Positions 1 through 7,214 of a stretch of 10,230 nucleotides of DNA are shown here, one piece after another. Location: the NCBI GenBank assembly GCA_036939975.1, contig JALLPB010001682.1, forward strand, positions 1-10,230. Reading direction: 5' to 3'. The position numbers and the translations under genes are program-made. The notes beneath the pieces are model-generated. The model was not told the DNA's origin. It did not search any database and saw nothing but the letters and a program-made list of their open reading frames with translations. The stretch's first letter is position 1, and each line of letters begins with the position of its first letter. This stretch comes from Cyclostephanos tholiformis. Its lineage: Eukaryota > Bacillariophyta > Thalassiosirophyceae > Thalassiosirales > Thalassiosiraceae.

Positions 1-2
1 AA

Positions 3-860
3 CTACATTCCCCCACCCAAAATCTCGTCCCTCCCCCCAAACCCATGGAGGACAACATCCCTTTCGGAATCGGACACGAGTTAATAGTGGACATTGACAT
101 AAACCCAAGGGGTTTCAATGACGTATACATCGACGACATGATCCCCCTCATGGTCGACATCCCAGGCACCAACAATCTGGAATGATGCAAGGCAGCTGCC
201 CTCTTGGCAATCCACGCAACAGCCTGACCTAATCACCGAGATGAACCAATCCCTCGAGAAGAGATGGAAGCAAGAAACAAGTTATTTGCCGAAGCAGGAC
301 TCAAGGAGATGAAAACAATCCTGGGGTGGCGCATCGACTTTTGCCGCCTCATAATCTCCCTCCCCAGCAATAAATTCATTGCATGGACAGACTCGATCAA
401 TGAAATCCTCACCCATGGGACCTCAACCGCCAAAGAACTAGAGACCACAATAGGATGATTGGGCCACCTCGGAGCCATCATGCCGCTTGTATATCATTTC
501 CTGAGCAGGCTCAGGAACCTCCAAAGAAAGGCTACCAACCGCCGCATCATTGACATCCCTCAGGACTGCCACGATGACCTCAAACTGATGCTATCCTTCC
601 TCCACAAGGCCCACACCGGCATCGACATGAACCCCATCGCCTTCCGTTGGGTGGGAAGAAAAACAATGTCGCGACTCTCTCTCTCGGGACTTTGACCATG
701 ATTAGACCGAAATCTCAAAATACTTACATTTGCACTACCCTTCCCAGCTTCCCCCTCATTTTCAGGTTGTTCCACTACCCAACGAAATAGAATCGTGGCT
801 GATCTCATTGCTGCTGCAACTGCCCGTGAAGGAGCAGTTACGGGAGCCACACACGAAGAC
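3..860 (+). pseudogene. DIRS-like pol: RT C-terminal half, RNase H remnant and tail
   Basis: The reading frame that includes 120-137 encodes DVYIDD, the RT catalytic YxDD box, at 120-137. It continues with a connection region (ILGW at about 318-329, SLPSNK at about 357-374, then a GHLG segment at about 462-473 and FLSRLRNL at about 498-521), as in DIRS and Ty3 RTs. In-frame TGA codons sit at 183-185, 225-227 and 456-458; related proteins as I recall them have Arg at these places. Around 646-652 the text jumps from the start of the RNase H region to a G-K-x-N-N-V motif that normally lies near its end, so the RNase H catalytic core is missing. A 1-base shift near 671 moves the frame, and the tail (DSLSRDFDHD, later PLPNEIESWL) continues across a TAG at about 702-707. 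The ATG at 45 is internal, not the true start. The tail end is uncertain because it overlaps the recombinase frame. Confidence 0.75.
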
Positions 861-997
861 CAGGCCAGAGCCCAACGGCGATGGGACGAGTACCTCAAGT
901 CAATCGGTCTCGAACATGACCCCTTCCTGGACACATTCACCAGATGTCAACGAAACCTCATCATCTGCGCCTTCGCCACAGCAGTTCGGGAAGGACA

Positions 998-1140
998 ATT
1001 TTCAAGCAACGCTTTCGAAACCCTGGCTGCAGGAACAGTCCGAAATACCATTTCGAGTGTATGCTCGNCGATTTTTAAGCGACGCTTTTGAAACCCTGGC
1101 TGCAGGAACAGTCCGAAATACCATTTTGAGTGTATGCTCG
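998..1140 (+). repeat. 73-bp near-tandem duplication around an ambiguous base
   Basis: Positions 998-1067 and 1071-1140 align over 70 bases with four differences (1003/1076, 1008/1081, 1016/1089, 1054/1127), all transitions. The offset is 73 bases, which is 1 modulo 3, so the duplication changes the recombinase frame. The only ambiguous base in the window (N at 1068) lies exactly between the units. I read this as two overlapping sequence ends joined without merging rather than a biological duplication, although a real event cannot be excluded. Confidence 0.92.
1068..1068. other. Ambiguous base (N), probable assembly join
   Basis: Single N between two copies of the same 70-bp sequence. It is the signature expected of a scaffold or contig join in a repeat family. 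Confidence 0.8.
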
Positions 1141-2100
1141 ACCTTCAAGGAGCAAGGACAACCAAACCCATCAAAAGACAAAGACCTTCAATCATCTTGC
1201 TTCCTTCTACAACAACAATTTCGATTGTATGTCAATGACGATCCGAAACAGAAACAACAAAAAGCCATCCCCTTGTGCATTATTGCCAAAATTGGAAAGC
1301 AACACACCACCGAGCTGCAACGCGCCGTCGGACAGCTCACTGCAGTTGCTATTTTCTTTGCCATGCATTTGTGCAAGTACCTCAAGGTCACCCAAGCAGA
1401 GAAATGACGGACCAACATCCTTCGCGTCCACAACCTCAGATTTTTTAGAGATGGGAAACTGATCGAACACTGTGACCCACACCTTGAATTTTCCAACTGC
1501 ATATCCATCACCTTCGAAATGCAAAAGAAAGACAAAAAAAACGACACCGTCACCCAACAATCATTGGGCGCCATCAGCATGTGCCCGGTGCGAATGGCCA
1601 CTGCCATTGTCCGCAGCATCAGATCATACAAGGGATCGTATGACAACACCTCAATATAAGCCTTCTGGCTCTTCAACAGAATCGACCACGTCACTTCAGC
1701 ACAAGTGATCGCGGCCATGAAAGACGCAATCACAGCCATCGGCGAGGACGTCTTGCACATCAAGAAATCGGAAATCGGCACGCACTCGATTAGATCGGGC
1801 GCAGCCATGGCGATGTTTCTGAGCGATTGCTCGGTTTGCCAAATCATGATGATCGGTCGCTGGTCCAGCGACGCATTCCTACGATACATCCGCAAGCAAG
1901 TCGAGCAATTCAGCCACAACGTCTCCAAACGAATGACCTCACAAATGTTCCACCGGCACATCCCCACGTACACAACTCCCGCAGTTTCCCACCTTGATCC
2001 GAGGCAAAGGAACAACCCTAACAATGCCGAGACAAGAAGGAATGTAGGTGGCGACATGACCCGACAAGCAAGGCTTCCCCCCTTTGCGCTCTACCACTAA

Positions 2101-2331
2101 GCCAACCACGCAGCAAGGTTTGTGATACACTACTAACACAACCGTTATTTTCTTTATTTTCTTAGTGGGACTGAGATCTACTTAGATACAAAAGTGGAGG
2201 AAGCATCTCTCCTGGTGCCAACGGAGTTGGGCGAGGGGGTTGAATCTTTATTAGAACAAGATTCCAAACCCATCTGCCCCGGTCTTACCGTTTACACCCC
2301 CATTCATGTAAAACTCACCCTATTGGCAGCA
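2101..2331. other. Non-coding stretch after the recombinase
   Basis: Follows the recombinase stop codon and precedes the first inverted-arm repeat. It contains a T-rich tract around 2143-2164. It may be the 3' untranslated or terminal region of the DIRS-like element, but I found no inverted terminal repeat or internal complementary region to prove it. No gene is seen. Confidence 0.4.
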
Positions 2332-2505
2332 GTCAAAAATTTTCCCTGGACAAAAATAAGATTTGATTCCAACTCATAGTTCTCTCTACAATCCAAATCA
2401 AATCCTTAATTTTGTCCAGGGACAAATTTTTACCGAAAAGAATTCAAAAGAAATTTGGTGGGAAGTGTTTCTTTTCCCCCGGTGTCTACTCTAGTATTAT
2501 AAATC
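2332..2505. repeat. Inverted-arm (MITE-like) repeat, copy A, left end truncated
   Basis: An inner inverted repeat pairs 2336-2355 (core CCCTGGACAAAA) with 2410-2432 (core TTTTGTCCAGGG). The right arm continues to about 2481 through GAATTCAAAAGAAATTTGG. Positions 2332-2425 are a direct repeat of 2905-2998 (about 85-90% identical by eye). The outer right arm, about 2414-2481, is the reverse complement of the left arm of copy B (2857-2923). The corresponding outer left arm is absent. Both copies are followed by GTCTACTCTAGTA. No coding capacity, so a non-autonomous TIR element is the likeliest identity. Confidence 0.72.
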
Positions 2506-2842
2506 CTAAATTTTTTATGCCCCCCTCATCCCCCTCCCATCGTCATGGAACAAGAAAAGACTGTGCACACACATGCATTGGACAAGGGGAGGGGGGGGAG
2601 AGGACTTAGTGCACCAGCAACAAAGAAAGTCCTTTTGTTGGGATTTGAAGCGTCTTACCAACTAAATCTTTCTGTCCGAGTAAGAAATGTGAAGTGTGAA
2701 TGTGAAAAAAAGACAAAAAGAATTTTTCTTTATGTCGTGGTGATCACACATCACATGCACCACCCCACTAATTTGACTCGATCTTGGATCGGAAATGAAG
2801 AAAAGGTGGGATGTAAAAAAAATGACACTACAACATATCATA
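2506..2842. other. Intervening non-coding DNA between repeat copies A and B
   Basis: Holds a C-rich run near 2520-2538, a G-rich tract at about 2585-2601 and several A-runs. Open frames on both strands are short and carry no recognisable motif. It separates an intact right end (copy A) from an intact left end (copy B), so it may be host DNA between two insertions or the inside of one rearranged composite. Confidence 0.5.
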
Positions 2843-3020
2843 CCATAGATGCCGCCTGGGGAATAAGAAACTCTTCCCGCAAAATTTCTTTTGAATTCCT
2901 TTCGGTCAAAAATTGTCCCTGGATAGAAAATAAGATCTGATTCTGACTCGTAGTTTTCTCTACAATCCAAATCAAATCTTTAATTTTGTCCAGAGGCAAG
3001 GCGTCTACTCTAGTACTATT
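2843..3020. repeat. Inverted-arm (MITE-like) repeat, copy B, right arm truncated
   Basis: The left end is complete: TACCATAGATGCCG at 2841-2854, then GGGGAATAAGAAAC, followed by a long arm to 2923 that is the reverse complement of the right arm of copy A. The central part matches copy A directly. The right arm stops after TTTTGTCCAG (about 2984-2993) and goes straight into GTCTACTCTAGTA, so about 55 bases present in copy A are missing here. Copies A and B thus lack opposite arms. Confidence 0.72.
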
Positions 3021-3099
3021 ATGTGCATAATCCCACAATTTTGGGATTTCCAGTTTTCTTCCAAATTTCACCGTGGTAGGAGGCTTCAAAGACAGATAC
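3021..3099. other. Flanking DNA left of the LTR element
   Basis: Short non-coding spacer with a small palindrome (AATCCCA ... TGGGATT near 3029-3048). Nothing else is recognised. Confidence 0.4.
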
Positions 3100-3104
3100 C
3101 CTCT
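3100..3104. repeat. Left target-site duplication (CCTCT)
   Basis: Five bases directly before the 5' LTR. They match four of five bases of CTTCT at 7367-7371 directly after the 3' LTR. A 5-bp duplication is normal for copia integrases; the single C/T difference fits later decay. Confidence 0.65.
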
Positions 3105-3254
3105 TGTTGATATCCCTAGTATCCAACCAGATATCCAAAGGTTATTTAAGCACAAGCTTGCCTCTTACCGGTTACTCACAATGATCTATATCCCTAGCAC
3201 AATAGACCCCCATAAATTAGATCAGTTCCTTATCACCATGTCTACAGATCAGCA
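3105..3254 (+). repeat. 5' LTR of the copia-type element
   Basis: A 150-bp repeat starting TGTTGATATCCC and ending AGATCAGCA. It matches 7215-7366 along its whole length, the 3' copy having a 3-bp CCT insertion near its start and one C fewer in a C-run. The termini form a short inverted repeat (TGYTGAT / ATCAGCA), as LTRs do. A TATA-like CTATAT lies at 3186-3191. Confidence 0.93.
3186..3191 (+). promoter_or_regulatory. TATA-like box in the 5' LTR
   Basis: CTATAT lies about 29 bases upstream of 3216, the transcript start implied if the self-priming model is right. The 3' LTR has CTATTT here. Based on position and sequence only; an alternative AT-rich word (TTATTTAAG, about 3140) also exists. 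Confidence 0.3.
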
Positions 3255-3267
3255 GAACTGATCTAAT
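3216..3267 (+). promoter_or_regulatory. Candidate self-priming hairpin / primer-binding site
   Basis: ATTAGATCAGTTC (3216-3228, inside the LTR) is the perfect reverse complement of GAACTGATCTAAT (3255-3267), which starts at the first base after the LTR. The loop is 26 nt. A tRNA primer site normally starts TGG at this position; none is present. In Tf1/sushi-type elements the 5' end of the transcript folds back onto such a site and primes minus-strand synthesis. Application to this copia-type element is inference. Confidence 0.55.
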
Positions 3268-3520
3268 CCCCAACCCCCATGAGCCTCTCTCATTGAAATC
3301 AAGTTTTAACTTACCATTGAACCTGCTGTCAAGGCTGTCATCACAATTGGAGCTTTTGGGGGCATCACTGCCATAATCACCAAAACTCCCAACGTGTTTG
3401 GTGTTAGTGGGTGTAACCTAATTGCCATCTTAGCCCTGATTATTGACACATACTGCACACCACCCCTTTTGCTCATGCCTAATGTCAGACACTGTCTCTG
3501 CCGAGTCCATTTGGGCCCAA
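3268..3520 (+). other. Leader region of the LTR element, no recognisable gag
   Basis: This is where gag and the start of the protease should be. One frame is open for over 100 codons on + (3394-3717), but no zinc knuckle (CCHC) or D-S/T-G protease active site can be read. Part of 3430-3520 may be the protease in broken frames. Gag has been deleted, has decayed beyond recognition, or was never encoded. Confidence 0.45.
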
Positions 3521-3527
3521 TGCCCGG

Positions 3528-4090
3528 ATGGCCCATTCCCTTCCAGGCCTCACAAACAACCTTCTCTACATTCCTGTCCTCTGTGATGCCAGATGCAAAG
3601 TATTCTTCAATGCCACCAGCTGTGAAGTCACACTCAATGGCAAAGTCATCCTCCAAGGATGGTGTGACCCCCAACATTGGCTCTGGAGGGTTTGCATTGT
3701 TGATGATGGATGAATGACTAACATCAAGGTCGTGGACAATGAATCCACAACACAGACATCACACAGTTTTTACGACTGCAACAACACTCAACAGCTGATA
3801 TGCTTCTACCCTGCATGTTTGTTTTCACTAGTAAAATCAAAATGAATCAAAGCAATTAACAGGGGCTACTTCAAAGGTTTCCCCAGCCTCACATCCGCCA
3901 GGGTGAGCCACCATATTGCAATCAATGATGCAACCGAAAAATGACACATTGACCAATCCCGCTAAGGCCAACGATCCACCTCTCACAGCAATCAATCCAT
4001 CACCATCATCAACAATGTCAACAACAATGATGATGATGTTCCCATGATTCCCATCGACATCAAACTCTCCAATCTCATCTTCATGGCCAT
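3528..4090 (+). pseudogene. Copia pol: end of protease region and GAG-pre-integrase domain
   Basis: In one frame (3528 onward) the text LPGLTNNLLYIPVLCDARCK, then ILQGWCDP and LWRVCIV, matches the segment that follows the copia-type aspartic protease (pattern PxLxNNLLSxxxLCDAGC ... LWxxPL). It runs into a GAG-pre-integrase-like domain: FYDCNNTQQLICFYPA, then IKAINRGYFKGFPSLTSARV and INDATEK. In-frame stops are at 3711-3713 (TGA), 3843-3845 (TGA), 3942-3944 (TGA) and 3963-3965 (TAA). The protease active site itself is not found. After about 3990 comes a low-complexity N/D-rich linker before integrase. Confidence 0.68.
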
Positions 4091-4092
4091 TT

Positions 4093-4803
4093 TATGACAT
4101 AACTGGGAAGGTTTACACAGACAAAAATTGGGCGATTCACAATCATTTCAAATCACAGCAACACGTATCTCATCATCTTCTATGTCTGTGATGCAAACAT
4201 TTTGTCTCCATTCCCATCAAGTATTGCACAAAGAAAGAACTCTTTTGAGCCTACTAACTTACGTACAAACATCTTGCCAGCATGGGTTTCAAACCACGTC
4301 TTCACAAAATGGATAATGAAACATTGCAAGATGTTCAAGACTTCATTGCCTCCCAGAATACCAACCTTCACTACACACCACCGGACATACATCACACCAA
4401 CTCCACTGAACGTGCAATCCGAACATAGAAGAATCATTTTTCAGTAGAACTTGCTAACTTACCCAAGTCTTTTCCTGTCGCAAATTGGTGTCGTCTGACA
4501 AATCAATGCAACTACACCATCAACATGCCCTGACCATGTTGACAGAATCCCTTGCTGTCAGCTTTCAAAGCAATGGAAGAATCATTCTCTTTTGATGTGA
4601 CACCCATGGCCCCATCCAGTACAGAGGTCCTCATTTATCTTAAACCAACATGTCAAAAATCTTGGTCCTTCCATACCTCCAATGGATGGTACATTGGACC
4701 ATCTCTCAAGTACTACCACTGCATTTGTGCTCTCATGGAAGGCACTGGAGGAGAATGCCTCACCAACACGTTCCACTTCAAACACCATGCCATGCCGGTC
4801 TAA
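4093..4803 (+). pseudogene. Copia-type integrase (DDE) remnant
   Basis: Would insert the element DNA copy into the genome. The three acidic residues can be followed: Asp 4120-4122 in TGKVYTD, Asp 4312-4314 in HKMDNE, and Glu 4408-4410 in NSTERAIRT. The last two are 32 codons apart, slightly shorter than canonical D35E. The frame goes 1, 2, 1 (the middle piece around 4150-4260 reads YLIIFYVCDAN). From 4309 one frame runs through the core and the C-terminal domain (GWYIGPSLKYYHC, then NTFHFKHHAMPV) to TAA at 4801-4803. Internal stops: TAG 4426-4428 where Trp is expected after AIRT, and TGA at 4531-4533 and 4540-4542 where relatives appear to have Arg. Confidence 0.82.
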
Positions 4804-5357
4804 GCCATCTCAGCCACTGATTGCATCATTGCCGCAACACAGGCACTCACATCAGCCATCAAAGGTACTCAGGAATCACCTCCCACAAAGCTCCAGACCA
4901 TCAAGAATCTTTGATTTCTGCTCCTTGGCCAGACACCTCCACAACCAGTTCCCATCAATCCCCCTCCTCCTACCCATCTTACTCCTCCCATCAGCACCAT
5001 CATTGATGAGGAATCTGTCCACTTATGGGATCCCAGTGCAGTGTGCACAAGTACTCATCCACCAGTTGGCACAACAGAACCACCCTTATCGCATCACCCC
5101 GCTCTAATTGGCCCGACCAGCTTTCACTCATGCCCAACACTTCTCCCAACAATGAGCCCATCTTATTAACACAGTCATCACTGACACCCTCATGCCCGTC
5201 ATTGATTTACAACCCTCAACTGTGTTCCCACCACACGGTTACATCACGGCTACCCACGCACTTCTCAAGGACACCTATGGGGTCATTTGTATGGCCAGAA
5301 CACCATCTATGCCTGACTCACTCAACTTCATTAGAGCCATCATTGACAACGTCACCT
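4804..5357 (+). pseudogene. Copia pol: Pro/His-rich linker between integrase and RT
   Basis: The integrase frame stays open past the 4801 stop, as ATDCIIAATQALTSAI, then a proline-rich stretch and STIIDEESVHLWDPS, ending at a stop near 5165. From about 5198 a different frame carries VIDLQPSTVFPPHGY and CMARTPSMPDSLNFIRAI up to about 5356. Such low-complexity linkers between the integrase C-terminal domain and RT are usual in copia pol proteins. No catalytic function is expected here. Confidence 0.6.
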
Positions 5358-6259
5358 GGTGACATCCTATAATATCACCACCTCATCAAATCAGACACAC
5401 ATCATCCCATTTGGCAGAAAAGTTTTGCAAACAAACTCGGTCATCTCTTCCAAGGAATCCATGACATCAAAGGCGCCAAAACCTGTTTTTTTTATTTGCA
5501 AGAACCAAATTCCAAACCACAAACACTCCTCATATGGTCGCATTTGCTGCAACTATCACCCCCAAAAAGACGAATCACATTGCATACACCTCACCATGGG
5601 AGGTGACCACATAATCAACTATGGCAACAAGAGCACTCCTACTTATCTCATCACCACAAAACTTCTCATCAACTCAACCATCTCAACACCACTGGCATGA
5701 TTCTATGCCATGGACCTCTCCAACTTCTACCTCATTACACCCATGCAAGAATATGAATACATGCACCTCCATCTCAACTTGATCCCTAACAAAATTATCC
5801 AATGTTACAATCTCCTTGACCTCATCAATGATCAAGGCTGGGTATATGTTAAAATTTGAATGGGCATGTATGGCCTACCCCAAGCTGGCATCCTCGCCAA
5901 CAAACTACTCAAACAACGTCTAAACGCCCATGGCTACCACCCCTGGCCTGTGGCAACACTTCTTGCATGATATCACTTTTTGCCTCGTTGTCGACAACTT
6001 TGGCATCAAGTCCACATCTCACGATCACGTCATCCACCTCAAAAAATGTCTAGAAGAGTACTACACAGTCGCCATGGAATGGAACGGTTCCCTTTTCAGT
6101 GGCATCAATATCAACTGGAACTACTCTGCAGGCACGGTCAACCTCAATATGCCCAAATACATTCCCAAAGGGCTCCTCAAATTCCAACATCCCAAACCCA
6201 TCTCCCCCCAACATCAACCCTATCAAAACACCCCCATCCAATTTGGAAAATGGGTGTAG
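5358..6259 (+). pseudogene. Copia-type reverse transcriptase (RVT_2) remnant
   Basis: Would copy the element RNA into DNA. The first piece reads IWQKSFANKLGHLFQGI, the usual entry to a copia RT; the frame changes in an 8-T run (5486-5493). The next piece has RICCNYHPQKDE, then motif A AMDLSNFYL with Asp at 5713-5715, and the conserved MGMYGLPQAG segment at 5860-5889. A further frame change near 5936 leads to TPGLW and motif C, which reads FCLVVDNFGI: the second catalytic Asp is Asn (AAC, 5996-5998). Stops: TGA 5698-5700, TGA 5857-5859 and TAG 6257-6259. The thumb text NLNMPKYIPKGLLKFQHP follows. Clearly non-functional. Confidence 0.87.
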
Positions 6260-6911
6260 AGAGTGGTGGTTGACACATCAGCTCCTCTTACACCTGCAGC
6301 TCTCAAATGAGTACAGGACATAGTTAGCACACTCCTACTATACTATGGTAGGGCCATCGGCACCACACTCCTTACTGCACAAAGCTCCATTGCCGCATGT
6401 CAATCCAATGGCACACATGCTGTCACCACAGCCTGCAATCAACTTCTTGATTATGTTGCCACTCATCCCAATGGCCGTTCACACCAATGCCGTCTATTTA
6501 TCTGAACTTGGGGGAAAAGGCCGTTCCTCAGCCCACATTTATCTTGCAAACAATGACAATAAAGAATTTGACAATGGTGCCATCCTCACTCTCTCTTTCA
6601 TCATAAAACATGTCATGTCATCTGCTTTAGAATCTGAACTAGCAGCCCTCTACTATGGGTTCAAACTTGCTGTCCAGATCTGCACAATGCTTGAGGAATT
6701 TGGCTATCCACAACACAAATGCACCATGGTCACTACCGACAACATCGCTGCTCAAGGTCTCACCATGGGCACCATGACACCCAAAGCATCAAAATCAATG
6801 GAGCGCCATGACATTGATAATCATGTGGATTATGCCAGCAAACATCATCCCACCAAACATCATCAAACAGTCCATCCTTTCTACATTCAGGACACTCCCA
6901 CATGTCAATGA
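6260..6911 (+). pseudogene. Copia-type RNase H and connection region, remnant
   Basis: Continues the RT frame: DTSAPLTP, TGA at 6308-6310 where relatives have Arg, then VQDIVSTLLYYGRA and CNQLLDYVATHPN. Around 6472 the text jumps frame and omits about a dozen residues before AVHTNAVYLSE, the RNase H start. The first catalytic acid there is Asn (AAT 6486-6488) instead of Asp. Glu remains in SSALESELAALY and Asp at 6738-6740 in TTDNIAAQG. Near 6800-6815 about two dozen residues are missing, so the segment after KSMER goes directly to VDYASKHHPTKHH, the usual end of this type of RNase H. Stop TGA at 6909-6911. Confidence 0.85.
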
Positions 6912-6967
6912 TACCATCATGTTTAACATCACATGGAAGGAAACATTCCAATCATCACATCGATGGA

Positions 6968-7166
6968 AACATTCCATTATCTGTTCCATTCTGGCCATTA
7001 TCCATTCCGTTACGGCAATTATTTGCCATTATTATCCATTCTGTTATGGCCATTATTTGCCATTATACATTCCATTATGGCCATTATCCGATCCATTATT
7101 CATTCCATTATAACCATTATCCATTCCATTACAACCATTATTTTCATTACGGCCATAATTACATGG
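6968..7166 (+). repeat. CCATTA-rich tandem array upstream of the 3' LTR
   Basis: About 200 bases made of variants of a 21-bp unit (ATTCCATTATGGCCATTATCC), some units with about 12 extra bases. The hexamer CCATTA recurs throughout. It lies inside the element between the RNase H stop and the 3' LTR. On the minus strand it is a TAATGG array. No coding role is evident. Confidence 0.8.
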
Positions 7167-7207
7167 CCATATCTTCTCCTTGACACTCAAGCCACACATG
7201 CACTTGT

Positions 7208-7214
7208 GAGGGTG
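7208..7214 (+). promoter_or_regulatory. Weak polypurine tract before the 3' LTR
   Basis: GAGGGTG directly abuts the TG of the 3' LTR. It sits where the plus-strand primer tract belongs, but is short and interrupted by T. Confidence 0.35.

Larger units (their letters stand above)
1..2100 (+). mobile_element. DIRS-like tyrosine-recombinase retrotransposon, 3' part, decayed
   Basis: Seen: a reverse-transcriptase end with a YIDD box is followed by the tail of an RNase H region and then a tyrosine recombinase in another, overlapping frame. Known: the order RT, RNase H, tyrosine recombinase (instead of a DDE integrase) defines DIRS-type elements, whose recombinase frame commonly overlaps the pol frame. 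The window begins inside the RT, so the gag-like ORF, most of the RT and the left end lie upstream. I cannot fix the right end; DIRS elements lack ordinary LTRs, and I found no matching terminal repeat after 2100. The copy is defective: several stops, a deleted RNase H core and a changed recombinase active site. CpG dinucleotides are much denser here than in the rest of the window. Confidence 0.82.
795..2100 (+). pseudogene. Tyrosine recombinase of the DIRS-like element, inactivated
   Basis: Role: strand exchange that inserts the circular DNA copy of the element. The N-terminal part is read from about 795 (no ATG in this frame after 709; GTG at 795). Past the 73-bp duplication it is read one frame over and continues to TAA at 2098-2100. 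The C-terminal catalytic domain is clear: H-S-I-R with His 1783-1785 and Arg 1792-1794, then IGRWSSDAFLRYIR with the nucleophilic Tyr at 1885-1887. In-frame stops occur at 1405-1407 (TGA) and 1657-1659 (TAA). The first catalytic Arg, expected in the FFAMxxCxYLKV segment, is His (CAT at 1366-1368). Removing one 73-bp unit would make about 411 codons, a reasonable size for a DIRS recombinase. A Crypton recombinase would be the alternative, but the RT directly upstream favours DIRS. Confidence 0.83.

Noticed and set aside
233..940. Minus-strand frames opposite the DIRS-like pol
   Set aside because: The YIDD box and the RT connection region on + explain the region; the minus frames are shadows.
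1130..1462. A + frame of 110 codons overlapping the recombinase
   Set aside because: It is the alternate frame of well-matched recombinase text. It may reflect the pol-tail frame, but it carries no recognisable domain.
1188..2057. A long minus-strand frame of 289 codons
   Set aside because: It lies antisense to the recombinase, whose HSIRS and LRYIR motifs fix the + strand as coding. No protein family is recognised on the minus strand.
3306..3677. A minus-strand frame of 123 codons inside the LTR element
   Set aside because: It is antisense to protease-end text that matches copia on +, and it has no motif of its own.
183..6310. Alternative genetic code in which TGA encodes an amino acid
   Set aside because: TAA and TAG stops, frameshifts and active-site changes occur in the same frames, so pseudogene decay explains the data better.
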